Part shown: positions 36,466 to 45,496 of the stretch, piece after piece
How the letters are laid out: every line of letters begins with the position of its first letter
Numbering within the stretch: the first letter of the stretch is position 1
Assembly (NCBI GenBank): GCA_030625775.1
Contig: DAOUQC010000026.1
Span: 1-54,424 of the forward strand
Reading direction: 5' to 3'
Length of the DNA stretch: 54,424 nucleotides
DNA from: Verrucomicrobiota bacterium
GTDB lineage: Bacteria > Verrucomicrobiota > Verrucomicrobiia > Verrucomicrobiales > DEV007
Position numbers and translations under genes: made by a program
The notes under the pieces: model-generated
The model's database searches: none
Seen by the model: the letters and a program-made list of their open reading frames with translations, nothing else
What the model was told of the DNA's origin: nothing

Positions 36466-37179
36466 CTATTTGGATTCTCCAATAAGGTCATCAGGCGAGA
36501 CCACCAATTCAACTACCTTCTTATCCCCCTTCTTCACCACGACTTTCTGCTTCTTTTTCAATTTACCTGAAGGGTGAATCACAATCAGATCATATTCACC
36601 CGGCGGAACATTACGCAATTCAAATTTTCCATCAGCAGCAGTGACCACAGCAAAAGGGTGATCAAAAACATAAATCCACGCGTGCATCTGGCTGTGCAGG
36701 CCACAGCTGATATCGACCGGCGACACCTCATTTCCTGCCGAAGAAAATGTTCGAGTCAGCGATTTCCCAATTGGCGTCATGATGTTAAACGGATCCTTCC
36801 CCCCGAGTGCTGCCACATTGTGCAAGGCCTGGTCACTGTTGACAAACTCCACCTGATCACCCGCCATGATGGCGAGCACCTCGGGAAGATACTCAAAATT
36901 TTTCTGATCCATCCGCCATTTTTTTGGCTTCTGCGCCTTTGCATTTCCCAGCCCCTTGCCAGACAAACACACCAAGGCCCCGGCAAGCTCACCGCTTTTC
37001 CCATTTTTCAAATAATACCTACCGTATCGCCACTGGCGATTGGTATCCGGCTGGTATTTCAAGAAGCCTGCTATCGCTCCAGTGCCTTCCTTATCTGCCT
37101 CAGCCCCGTAAGAAACCGAATTCGACAAGAGTAAAATTGCAGCAAAGCCACCGACAAAAAATACAGCAAATGATTGCAT
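36466..37179 (-). CDS. Secreted cupredoxin-like (type 1 copper) protein
   Basis: 237 residues with a signal peptide (to about 25). The copper ligand pattern is visible: His120 in NSDQALHNVAA, then Cys159, His162 and Met165 in CGLHSQMH, the C-x2-H-x2-M order of plastocyanin-like proteins. After it comes a carboxypeptidase-regulatory-like beta segment (GKFELRNVPPGEYDLIVIHP, about 185-205) and a Lys-rich tail. Similar proteins are annotated as methylamine utilisation or plastocyanin-like in PVC genomes. Placed between DUF3500 and the molybdoenzyme with gaps of 8 and 27 bp, it probably carries electrons from the latter. Confidence 0.82.
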   Translation of the reverse strand: MQSFAVFFVGGFAAILLLSNSVSYGAEADKEGTGAIAGFLKYQPDTNRQWRYGRYYLKNGKSGELAGALVCLSGKGLGNAKAQKPKKWRMDQKNFEYLPEVLAIMAGDQVEFVNSDQALHNVAALGGKDPFNIMTPIGKSLTRTFSSAGNEVSPVDISCGLHSQMHAWIYVFDHPFAVVTAADGKFELRNVPPGEYDLIVIHPSGKLKKKQKVVVKKGDKKVVELVVSPDDLIGESK

Positions 37180-37187
37180 AACTCTGA

Positions 37188-38186
37188 TTACACCTTAGCG
37201 ATATTCACCCAACCATGCGGATGTGGGTTACCCCGGTAATGCCAGGCAAAACCCGGTCCTTCCAAGCGCCACAGATCCCAGACCCCATCATCGCCGATGT
37301 CCCCCGGCTTTCCTTTCTGGGTCAAATTATAAAACGAAAGACTCAATTCCTGAATTCCCCCGTTCGCTTCGATGATTTTCAAAGCTTCATCCACATCCTG
37401 CTTTCTATACAAACGCAACATGGACATAATCACTGCTCGAACGAGTTCCTGCTGATCGGAACTCATATCACCAACCTTCAAGCCCGGATAAGGTCCCTTG
37501 CGGTGCTCGACTTCTCTTTCGTGCGGCACCTTGCCAAGCAGGGCCTGCTTGCGTTGTGCGGGATCAAGTGCATGAAACACCTTGTTCGCGTGTTCAGCCT
37601 GATACCAGAAAACATTCCCTTTGTGAGTTTCATCCTCGTGAAAACCACCGGCTGCTTCTGACACATGTCCGTAAAACATCGTGCCGCCAAAGGCCATCTT
37701 GTCCTCAAAATTCCCGTCGGCACGCAGCGTCACGTGTCGACCGGACAGAACACATTCGAAAGCGTTGTCACCCGGCTCACCGAAAAACGAAACGCTGTAA
37801 CCACCCAGCCCATCCGCATCTTCCTTCATCTGCCGCGACAGTCTTTGATAGCCTTCTTCGCTCGTGAGACCCCGAATGACCTCATCGATCAAAGCCTGCT
37901 GCTTTTGCGGAAAGGATTCGATCTTTACTTCGGTGATCAACTTATTGAGCGTCATGTGCCCGCGAAGCTCGTGATCCACTGGAAAACAAATGCCCCGTCT
38001 CTGATCATTCGACAACAGTTGATAAAGTTCGGTCACCTTGTTCTCCGCAACAGGCGACTTACCAACCGCTGTCCAGCCTCGAGTCGCCAGAGCGGCACTT
38101 AGAGCCATGCTCCCCGTGACTTGAATGAAATTTCTACGGCTCGCCGAAAGGCATTCTGTGCATTTTTGGAAGGGAGGGGTATTCAT
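37188..38186 (-). CDS. DUF3500 protein, Tat-exported
   Basis: 332 residues from the Met at 38186, which has a GAGAA 6 bases upstream. The long upstream frame extension is discarded. A twin-arginine motif (SRRNFIQVTG) heads the protein. The rest matches DUF3500: an SLTSEEGYQRL-like region, GGYSVSFFGEPG, and a His-rich central part (GTMFYGHVSEA, GGFHEDETHKG, then WYQAEHANKVF) that could bind metal, ending with WHYRGNPHPHGWVNIA. The function of the family is unknown. Tat export suggests a bound cofactor. It is the first gene of the five-gene operon, opposite the malectin gene across a 154-bp gap. Confidence 0.82.
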   Translation of the reverse strand: MNTPPFQKCTECLSASRRNFIQVTGSMALSAALATRGWTAVGKSPVAENKVTELYQLLSNDQRRGICFPVDHELRGHMTLNKLITEVKIESFPQKQQALIDEVIRGLTSEEGYQRLSRQMKEDADGLGGYSVSFFGEPGDNAFECVLSGRHVTLRADGNFEDKMAFGGTMFYGHVSEAAGGFHEDETHKGNVFWYQAEHANKVFHALDPAQRKQALLGKVPHEREVEHRKGPYPGLKVGDMSSDQQELVRAVIMSMLRLYRKQDVDEALKIIEANGGIQELSLSFYNLTQKGKPGDIGDDGVWDLWRLEGPGFAWHYRGNPHPHGWVNIAKV

Positions 38187-38340
38187 CGTATTCTCTTTAT
38201 GACTTAAAGGTAAGTTTCCAGATTGCGCCAGATGTTCAAGAAAAGGTGCACAGATTTGCAATCTCCCCATTCGAATACCGTAAGCCATTCACTTTCTTAA
38301 TTTGAACTTTCCCAAGAGAATGTAAACTGCTGTATAGACC
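38187..38340. promoter_or_regulatory. Divergent gap between DUF3500 operon and malectin gene
   Basis: 154 bp that must hold the promoters of both the five-gene operon and the malectin-propeller gene. I do not see a strong sigma-70 pair or a long inverted repeat in it. A 66-codon minus-strand frame beginning at 38489 crosses it but is a shadow of the malectin gene start. Confidence 0.5.
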
Positions 38341-40983
38341 ATGGCAGTCAGGATCACGAACCTCAAATCCACTTGGCAGATCAGCTTCATCGCACTCACG
38401 ATGTCTTTGATTTCATCTCTCACCTTGCCCGCTTTCGACCTACCTCTACGGATCAATACCGGCGGACCTGCCATCGGAAAACCTGGCACCCGTAATCATT
38501 GGCTTGCAAATCACGATTTTGTGAAAGGGGGAAAACCTTACTCTTTCGGCCCCGGTCACGACCTGTCCCAGGTCACCTCGCCGGGTCCAGCCAAAATTTA
38601 TGAAACAGTCCATCATCAGGACCATGTCTACAGAATCACAGATTTACCAGCGGGCGAATATCTGATTCGCTTTCATTTCACCGAAGGACACAACACCCGC
38701 AAACGGGCGATGGATTACCACATCAACGGAAAACTGCTCATCAATGATCTGAATATTCTGGCAATCACCGGCAAGCTTAAACAAGCTCACATCGTCGAGG
38801 TAAAAACCCAGCTGAATGGCGGTCAAACTCTACTGATCGAATGCCGGCAGGATTCCGGAGACGATGTGTTCGAAGCGGGGATCGAAATAATACCAATAAC
38901 TCTGGCCGAAAAAAATCCAAACTCACCCGGAATCCCCCCTCCAAAGCCGAAGACAAGGTCTATTTCACTGACAGGAACAGCAGCGAAAATACGAAAAATC
39001 ACCGGATCCCAGACTCGATTCGTATGGCTTCAAGGCTCAAAGGGGCATCATTATACCGGACCAGGAAACCTGACTCGCTTGATGGCCTTCGACACTGATG
39101 ACGACCTTGGTGAACGACAAGTCATCCCGTCAAAAAAATCTTTTTCAAAGCCGATACTCACTCCGGACGGACAAGGGATCGTTTTCAGCGACCGAAACAA
39201 AAACAATCGACATTGCTACCTTGTAAACTGGGATGGATCCAGTTTACTTGATCTTGGCAAGGGCTTCGCTTCGGATGTCTGGCAGGATCCGGATACCCAG
39301 CAGAACTGGGTTTATATACGCCGGGGGGCGGGCGGAACACAGGACCGGATTGTTCGTCGGCGACTTGATCAACCTGAAGTGGAAGAGAAAATATGGAACC
39401 GCACCAAGAACGGCCATCAGGGGGTTCCGTGGTTCCAGCTTTCAGCCGACGGCCGGAGATTCTCCAACGCCTTTCCCTGGAGCCACTGCGGTTTGGGGAA
39501 CCTAGTCAAAGGGAACTGGAAAAAGTACACCAACGGATGCTGGCCGTCCATCGCTCCAGACAACAGCTATCGCATGTTTGTTTTCTCCGGAACTCACAAA
39601 GAACTCCACCTTTACGAAGAAGGGAAAAAAAATCATCGCGCAGTGAGTTTGCTGAATATTCCTGGCCAACATAACAGTAAGGTTTATTTCCCTCGCTGGA
39701 GTAATAATGTAAGGTTTCTTACCATTTCTTCACCGGAAAATAATCCGAACTCAAAATTATTTCTTGGGAAATTTGATAGTAAATTCAAATCGATCGAACG
39801 TTGGGTCCAGGTGACCCATAACAATTACGCCGATATCTTCGGTGATGCGTGGATCAACCCTCTGGCTGGTGTGCCCAAAGAAGCCATCATGATTCGGGCA
39901 TCCCCTGAAGTGATCAAAACAGCTGATGAAAAAAAGCCTGAGATGCAAACCGAATGGCCAGGCACCTCCAAGGGCTTGATTTGGATCTGGGACAATGCGA
40001 ATGCGCAAAACGAAGCACCCGCACGGGATGGCGAAACAAAACCCTTTTCCTGTCGTGGGGAATTAAGTGGGCACGCCAGACTCGGCCGCCATTATAATCT
40101 GCTTCTCGATGGTGGTTCCTTCGAAGCAATTAACGATGCGGGAACACGAATCAGCAATGCCTGCAAGGAAACGAATACGATCACGGTGGAAGCACTCATT
40201 AAAACTTTCGACGCCAATCAGAAAGGACCGGCCCGTATCATTTCGCTGTCAAAGAACTCGAGCGAACGCAACTTCACTCTCGGGCAGAATGGAGAATGGT
40301 TGAATTTACGCCTGCGCAGCGGAAGTGACGATGCAAATGGCACCTTGCACGAAACCCGGCTTTGCAAACTGCTTCCAAATACGCCCCTTCACATCCTGTT
40401 GTCTCATCGTCCGGATGAAACCGTCTGTTATCTCAATGGTAAAGAAGTCTTCCGCAGTAATCAGCTTGACGATCTGGGCAGTTGGCAACCGATGCCGCTG
40501 AATCTTGGCGATGAAAACGGTGGCGGACGGGATTGGAAAGGAAGCCTCCAGGCGATTGCTATTTCCAACCGCTTTATAGGTCCGCAGGAAGCCGCCGAGC
40601 ACTTCAATCTGGCTTTGGCGATCTTGAAAAAACGCAAACCGGCAGTGCGCAGTGTGGTCACCACCCGACTGGTGGAAAGCTCCCCAATACCCACATTGGA
40701 GATGATGGGAACTTACCGACGCGCTTTGGTCGAAAACGTCTATGAAGTAATCAAAGTGACCAGCGGCTCCCTTCCCAAGGACACTTCACGAATTATCGTG
40801 AGTCAGTGGGTTGTGATGGACAGGAAAACCCTTCCATCGGCGGCCAGGTTAAAAGCAGGACTGACGACAACTCTCACTCTTGAATCAATGGTGGATCACC
40901 CCGAGCTTTCATCTGAATTTCGCAGCAGTGACCACAGCGAATTCAAAGCTCCTCTTTTTCACGACGTAAACTCGCACCGCTAA
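38341..40983 (+). CDS. Malectin, TolB-like propeller and LamG domains in one secreted protein
   Basis: 880 residues with a signal peptide (about 12-33). Malectin-type beta-sandwich at about 35-185 (LRINTGGPAIGK...YRITDLPAGEYLIRFHF). A TolB/WD40-like propeller at about 225-530 (ILTPDGQGIVFSDRN, FQLSADGRRFSNAFPW, YRMFVFSGTHKELHLYE). A concanavalin/LamG domain at about 590-760 (LLLDGGSFEAINDAG, ITVEALIKTFD, PLNLGDENGGGRDWKG). All three are sugar- or protein-binding folds and no catalytic signature is evident. Probably a surface or periplasmic glycan-binding protein. It faces the beta-helix gene, only 19 bp between stops. Confidence 0.82.
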   Translation: MAVRITNLKSTWQISFIALTMSLISSLTLPAFDLPLRINTGGPAIGKPGTRNHWLANHDFVKGGKPYSFGPGHDLSQVTSPGPAKIYETVHHQDHVYRITDLPAGEYLIRFHFTEGHNTRKRAMDYHINGKLLINDLNILAITGKLKQAHIVEVKTQLNGGQTLLIECRQDSGDDVFEAGIEIIPITLAEKNPNSPGIPPPKPKTRSISLTGTAAKIRKITGSQTRFVWLQGSKGHHYTGPGNLTRLMAFDTDDDLGERQVIPSKKSFSKPILTPDGQGIVFSDRNKNNRHCYLVNWDGSSLLDLGKGFASDVWQDPDTQQNWVYIRRGAGGTQDRIVRRRLDQPEVEEKIWNRTKNGHQGVPWFQLSADGRRFSNAFPWSHCGLGNLVKGNWKKYTNGCWPSIAPDNSYRMFVFSGTHKELHLYEEGKKNHRAVSLLNIPGQHNSKVYFPRWSNNVRFLTISSPENNPNSKLFLGKFDSKFKSIERWVQVTHNNYADIFGDAWINPLAGVPKEAIMIRASPEVIKTADEKKPEMQTEWPGTSKGLIWIWDNANAQNEAPARDGETKPFSCRGELSGHARLGRHYNLLLDGGSFEAINDAGTRISNACKETNTITVEALIKTFDANQKGPARIISLSKNSSERNFTLGQNGEWLNLRLRSGSDDANGTLHETRLCKLLPNTPLHILLSHRPDETVCYLNGKEVFRSNQLDDLGSWQPMPLNLGDENGGGRDWKGSLQAIAISNRFIGPQEAAEHFNLALAILKKRKPAVRSVVTTRLVESSPIPTLEMMGTYRRALVENVYEVIKVTSGSLPKDTSRIIVSQWVVMDRKTLPSAARLKAGLTTTLTLESMVDHPELSSEFRSSDHSEFKAPLFHDVNSHR

Positions 40984-41002
40984 TACCAGTCGGAACCGCG
41001 TT

Positions 41003-42220
41003 TTAACGATCCTCTTTAATCACATGATTCCCTTCCACTTTGGAATCCTGTAGATTTTCATGTCCGCCTTCAGTATTGATCATCAGATTGCCACTGAACA
41101 CGATTTGTCGAGCCGGCTTTCCTTCAGTCGTCAGGGCTTTGCTCGAAAGATTAGAAAAGGTATTGCCTGAAATATTCAAAGCGGACGCACTCTCCAGCAC
41201 AATCCCACTGGCCACATTGTCTTCGGGCCGACCTTTGAATTTCCCTGCCCCAATTGATCGATTCGCAAATGTGTTGCCACTGATCGTCAACGCCCGGCAT
41301 TTGCTGTCCACCGAAACCGCACGCTTCGCCATAATGGTGAACGTATTGCCGGTGATCGAGCTGCCATGCACGTCACTCATCACCACACCGCCCTTGCGAT
41401 TAGCGGTAAAGATATTCGCACCCACGGTGGTTGCATAAGTGTCATTTTTCAATACCACCCCGATCCCCTCGCACTGCTCGATCATATTTGCCGAAATGGT
41501 GTTGCCCATGGAATTATCCACCACCACTCCATCACGCAGATGATCATCAATAATGTTACCGGTAAAGGTCAGGTTGAATCCATCCACAAATTGCATCGCG
41601 TCCCTATTCTCCTCAAACTGGGTCCCACTGATAATGGAATCGTGATTGCCAAGGATATAAACTCCCGTCCCTTTGTTATAAGTGATCAAAGCATCCGTTA
41701 AGCGCGCATCCTCCAGACAATGATCCATGTGAATGCCGTCTCCTCCATGATAACTCACTGTGACACCTTCAAGATAAATCTCATTCACCCACAAGGCATC
41801 AATGCCGTGACCTGACTTCTCATTGCCGGTGATCCGCATGTCCGACAAATGTATACGCCAGCGGTAATTGCGCTTTTTCCCTTTGGCTGATCGATCAAAA
41901 GGCTGCGGAGGAAAAAAGGCAATTGCCGCTTTGCCTTCCGTATTGGCATTGTGAATATGAGTCGCCGCGCCCGCTCCCCGGAGACGAATATCTTCACCTG
42001 TGACAAACAAAGGCTGACTGATTTCAAATTTTCCAGCCGGCAATACAACTTCTCCCCCCTCCGCTGGCAAGGCATCGATCGCTGCCTGAATGCTTGGATA
42101 TTCAATCGCCAGAACACTCACCCTGGCACCTGGCAAATTCACCTTGCCCTGTCCTGTCACCATCGACGGAGACAGCCCCATCATTCCAATCAGTAATGTA
42201 ATAAACACTGCTTTTTTCAT
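41003..42220 (-). CDS. Secreted right-handed parallel beta-helix protein
   Basis: 405 residues from the Met at 42220, with a signal peptide (MKKAVFITLLIGMMGLSPSM). The start of the helix is the pectate-lyase-3-like cap (YPSIQAAIDALPAEGGEVVLPAGKFEI). Then come about ten coils with recurring G-N-x-I/F turns (ISGTQFEEN, FTGNIIDDH, ISANMIEQC, VGANIFTAN, ITGNTFTIM, ISGNTFANR, ISGNTFSNL). This fold serves polysaccharide lyases, hydrolases and epimerases; I cannot assign catalytic residues. It lies 10 bp downstream of a decayed gene of the same fold. Confidence 0.88.
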   Translation of the reverse strand: MKKAVFITLLIGMMGLSPSMVTGQGKVNLPGARVSVLAIEYPSIQAAIDALPAEGGEVVLPAGKFEISQPLFVTGEDIRLRGAGAATHIHNANTEGKAAIAFFPPQPFDRSAKGKKRNYRWRIHLSDMRITGNEKSGHGIDALWVNEIYLEGVTVSYHGGDGIHMDHCLEDARLTDALITYNKGTGVYILGNHDSIISGTQFEENRDAMQFVDGFNLTFTGNIIDDHLRDGVVVDNSMGNTISANMIEQCEGIGVVLKNDTYATTVGANIFTANRKGGVVMSDVHGSSITGNTFTIMAKRAVSVDSKCRALTISGNTFANRSIGAGKFKGRPEDNVASGIVLESASALNISGNTFSNLSSKALTTEGKPARQIVFSGNLMINTEGGHENLQDSKVEGNHVIKEDR

Positions 42221-42230
42221 AACAATAAAT

Positions 42231-42492
42231 TCACTTGTTCTTGCTACCCACATTACCAAAGTCGAGAATATTACAGCCCGTCGTATTGAACTGGCAACTG
42301 TTGCGAATAACAAAAGCCACAGGAATATCTCCCAAGCCCGAATCAACCACCGCCTGAATCGCTGCCGCTGCGTCCTTCTTTCCTGCTTTAAAAGCAGACA
42401 AATCCTGCGCATGAACAGAATATAAAAAACAGAAACCACAGCGCATACTGCTAGCCAACACAACTGAACGGAGAAACAGAGATTTTTTTCAT
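42231..42492 (-). pseudogene. Broken beta-helix gene: frameshift in A7 run and internal loss
   Basis: The ATG at 42492-42490 begins MKK and runs into an A7 tract (42489-42483). The true frame stops after 13 codons. Dropping one A gives a signal peptide (MKKSLFLRSVVLASSM..., ...YSVHAQ) and then the start of a pectate-lyase-like beta-helix cap (DLSAFKAGKKDAAAAIQAVV, then DSGLGDI). The remaining codons (to the TGA at 42231) do not continue the expected coil pattern, so most of the gene is deleted. Its position and orientation suggest it was a paralogue of the adjacent intact gene. Confidence 0.6.
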
Positions 42493-42558
42493 CCCGACAA
42501 TCAAACCCGATACAGAACAAGATCAAACCTTTCCTGCCTGCAAAAAAGACAGGAAAGC

Positions 42559-43896
42559 CTACAAAACTCTTTTCTTGACCGCCGCAGTTGCTTTGCTGTA
42601 ATCGGTTTGCAGACGCTTCACCTCCCCCTCCTTAATGTGAAAAATATCACAGTGCCTCCCCTGTAACTCCAGCGTAACATTATGCTCACCACAAGTGATC
42701 TCGATCTCACTCTTCGCCTGTTCGCTTTGCCAGGGATTCATCGCCAGCACGAGCCATTCATCCTTTTCTCCGCTCACTTTCAAACGTTTCACAAGGGGGC
42801 GTTTTTCTTTCCACAAAACATGGGATTTCACATCATCGGCAGCAGGTTCTGCACCAGCTATTTTGTCAGCCAAATCGGCAATCCTGCCTAAACTGTCGGT
42901 ATAGACCACAAGATTACCATACAGTTTCTTGCCTTTCGCTTGGGGCTCCCAACCCCACAATACATTACCGTGAGCTCCATAAAAATATGGCACTACCGCA
43001 GTTGCATCCGCCAACCATGGTGCCAGTTCCTGTCCTCCAATATCCTTGTTACTGTTGTGATAGCGCAACCACGAATAGGCATATACAGGTTTGTTACCAT
43101 ACTGCCGGGTGCGTTGGAAGTTTTCTTCAATATTGGAAGCGATATAAAAAACTGACCCAGGGTGATCATAAAAAACATAAATGCTGGCCACATAAAAATC
43201 AACATGAGGGTCGATATGCTTCCAGAACTCGGCATCGAGCTTATGTGTGCCATCAATCTGTCCTGCATCTTTCCCTGAGAGGCCCCAGTAATCCCGGTGA
43301 AAGGGTTGCGGCCCGTACAACCCTGCTGGCAAATCAGGCAAAACCTCTTTCCCCCATTTGCACGGCAACCAGAACCACTCGGCCCACTTAGCAAGGTAGG
43401 CTTTCTGAAACTCTTCCAGACTCTTCGCTCCGCTGGATTTTTTTGTAGCAGGATCAGCCCATGCTTTAGCTATATCCTGCTCAAATTCAAACTCGATATC
43501 GTGGACAAATATACTCGTCCCATCCGAGGGCAAATCTGGATCCTCGACAATCTTCCCAATATTCCGACGAATGATTTCCTCAAAAAAATCCGGTGTATCC
43601 CAGGGGTTTTTAGCGGGCCGCCGCCGATGAACGTAATGATTAATATTACGCTTTTGTTTGCCGGGGTAATCGCTGTAATCCCCCAGCAAATTAACCGACT
43701 CAAAGCCGTGTTTGAGTGCTTCCGGATGATGAGATTTTGCTCCACCTACGTCCCAGAAGGCTCGCAAGCCTCCAGACATTTTTACCGAGCGAATATCCTC
43801 CCACCCCTGGGCTGAAACAGATTCTTCACTACAAATATTCTGCCTGCCTAAAACAAGCAGCACCAAAAAAAGCATGCATGGATAATAATATTTCAT
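42559..43896 (-). CDS. Secreted TIM-barrel-like protein of unknown function (hyaluronidase-like pattern)
   Basis: 445 residues from the Met at 43896, with a signal peptide (YYYPCMLFLVLLVLG). Segments suggest a beta/alpha barrel: FWDVGGA near the start, IFVHDIEFEFEQ with Asp and Glu at a strand end, HVDFYVASIYVFYD, then NKPVYAYSWLRYHNSN, which recalls the KPVYAY stretch of GH56-type hyaluronidases, and WGWEPQAKG. The C-terminus is a small beta domain. I do not recognise the family with certainty. A glycan substrate is suggested only by the neighbours. It follows the FAD oxidoreductase by 29 bp. Confidence 0.6.
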   Translation of the reverse strand: MKYYYPCMLFLVLLVLGRQNICSEESVSAQGWEDIRSVKMSGGLRAFWDVGGAKSHHPEALKHGFESVNLLGDYSDYPGKQKRNINHYVHRRRPAKNPWDTPDFFEEIIRRNIGKIVEDPDLPSDGTSIFVHDIEFEFEQDIAKAWADPATKKSSGAKSLEEFQKAYLAKWAEWFWLPCKWGKEVLPDLPAGLYGPQPFHRDYWGLSGKDAGQIDGTHKLDAEFWKHIDPHVDFYVASIYVFYDHPGSVFYIASNIEENFQRTRQYGNKPVYAYSWLRYHNSNKDIGGQELAPWLADATAVVPYFYGAHGNVLWGWEPQAKGKKLYGNLVVYTDSLGRIADLADKIAGAEPAADDVKSHVLWKEKRPLVKRLKVSGEKDEWLVLAMNPWQSEQAKSEIEITCGEHNVTLELQGRHCDIFHIKEGEVKRLQTDYSKATAAVKKRVL

Positions 43897-43925
43897 GGCC
43901 AATTCTTGAATAATATAAACCCCAA

Positions 43926-45365
43926 TCAACCACGCTGCCCCATTGCTGCCAACTTCTCAGCCCCCTCCCTCCACTCCACCTCGTGAGGCATACGCTTACT
44001 CGTTGCCGCCAATGCCGCTACCACTCCAGCCGCTTCACCCATGGCAACAGCATTGCCAGTGACCCGGTAACTGGCATGAGCCACAAAATCACCGCTGATG
44101 CAACGCCCAGCCATCATCAACCCGTCAACGTCTTTTGCAATCAGAGCCCGCAAGGGGATGTCATAGGGAGTGAACTTCTTCACTCCACCCCGCGAGATCG
44201 TTTCCTTATCATTGTCTTTCTTGCTCTTGGCATGAATGTCCACTCCAAAAGTGACTCGGGCCACTCCATCCTTATGCTTGGTGCCTTTTTCCAGATCACT
44301 TTTCAGAACCGTATAACGCCCATGAATGCGCTTGCCATCGCGCACTCCAATCTGCTCCGCCGTCGCCACAATCTGCAAGCCATCCCAAACACCTCCCAAT
44401 TTTCTCAGCCCTCGAGTAATATCAAAAATTTCACGCCGCGAGCGTACCGTCGCCGCAGTCAGCGCATCGGCGTCATCGGGTCGTATTCCATATTCATGGT
44501 TAGCCATGATCAACACAACATTGTCACGAACATGAAAAATAGTCGGCATGCCATAAGAAGGATCGATCCCCGCACGGACAATATCCGCCTTAAAGTTTTT
44601 GGTCGCTTCCACGTGCCATTTCAGGTCTCCCTTGTAGAAAGAAATGTATTTCTGCATCTGGCTCACATCCTTCACTGCCGCCAGCGCATTCATCGTCAAG
44701 GGCTGACACAGGCATTCGCGTCTTACATCCTGCCCCATTTGACCCAAATCCCACCCACACCCTGCAAGCGAACCCAGCACGCCGTCTCCGGTCGTATCGA
44801 TAAAAACCGGCGCACGCCAGGCTTCACGGCCCGACGCTGATTCGGTGATTACAGTCGTTAACCGCCCCCCATCGACGTAGGCATCGACAAGCCGGGTATG
44901 AAGCCTAAACTGCACCCCCGCATCAACGCACATATCCTCCAGCAACAGCTTCATCTCCTCGGGTTCATAAACAAACTTTCGAGTGCTCGTCCCCCGACGG
45001 GCCCCTCGCTTCCCGAGTTCCTCACTGATCTCCCGCGTCATGCCTGGTTTATCAAAATCAAAAATCCAGGTCAGTAAACCTGCGGTCCACACCCCCCCCA
45101 GACAACCATGCACCTCCATCAAGCGCACCTTGGCACCGGCGCGTGCCGCAGTGATCGCGGCGGCAATCCCCGCAGGTCCTGCTCCACATACAATGACATC
45201 CACATCCTCCACCAATGAAACCTCGCGTGCTGGCTCGGCAAACTTACCTTGTTTTGAAATTGGCGCAGCCGAAGCAGCAGCCGCATGCTGCCCGAGCTGC
45301 GTCATTCCTGCTGTTCCTGATATAGCTGAAGCAAGAAAAATTCGCCGATTGAATTTTGAAGTCAT
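43926..45365 (-). CDS. FAD-dependent oxidoreductase, Tat-exported
   Basis: 479 residues from the Met at 45365, which gives a twin-arginine-type signal (NRRIFLASAI). The FAD dinucleotide motif GAGPAGIAAAITAARAGAKV with its acidic strand end (LMEVHG) follows at about residues 60-85. Next come LGGVWTAGLL, typical of the FAD_oxidored family (PF12831), and the late FAD contact LMMAGRCISGDFVAH. The family oxidises diverse substrates in PVC bacteria and is usually of unknown specificity. It is the first gene of the minus-strand cluster that continues with the barrel and beta-helix proteins, divergent from a sulfatase. Confidence 0.9.
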   Translation of the reverse strand: MTSKFNRRIFLASAISGTAGMTQLGQHAAAASAAPISKQGKFAEPAREVSLVEDVDVIVCGAGPAGIAAAITAARAGAKVRLMEVHGCLGGVWTAGLLTWIFDFDKPGMTREISEELGKRGARRGTSTRKFVYEPEEMKLLLEDMCVDAGVQFRLHTRLVDAYVDGGRLTTVITESASGREAWRAPVFIDTTGDGVLGSLAGCGWDLGQMGQDVRRECLCQPLTMNALAAVKDVSQMQKYISFYKGDLKWHVEATKNFKADIVRAGIDPSYGMPTIFHVRDNVVLIMANHEYGIRPDDADALTAATVRSRREIFDITRGLRKLGGVWDGLQIVATAEQIGVRDGKRIHGRYTVLKSDLEKGTKHKDGVARVTFGVDIHAKSKKDNDKETISRGGVKKFTPYDIPLRALIAKDVDGLMMAGRCISGDFVAHASYRVTGNAVAMGEAAGVVAALAATSKRMPHEVEWREGAEKLAAMGQRG

Positions 45366-45446
45366 CAAGCAGCTTACGTGCTCTATTTCCTCCGGCAAGA
45401 GTTTTCAAATTTCCTCCCTCCCCGCAATCACGTGATCAGCTATGAA

Positions 45447-45475
45447 TTGAGCCTATTGCATTAAAGGTTTAGGAT
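45447..45475 (+). promoter_or_regulatory. Sigma-70-like promoter before the sulfatase/GHL10 cluster
   Basis: TTGAGC (45447-45452) and TAGGAT (45470-45475) are separated by 17 bases, each matching 4 of 6 consensus bases, and end 21 bp before the ATG. An ACAGG at 45486-45490 gives a plausible ribosome site 6 bases from the start. Matches of this quality occur by chance, so the call is tentative. Confidence 0.35.
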
Positions 45476-45496
45476 TTACACAGAAACAGGTTACCC

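Noticed and set aside
38289-38489. 66-codon minus-strand frame over the malectin gene start
   Set aside because: Hydrophobic stretch is the complement of the malectin signal-peptide region; no separate support.
45427-45436. ATCACGTGAT palindrome between FAD oxidoreductase and sulfatase
   Set aside because: Ten-base palindromes are expected dozens of times in a window of this size.
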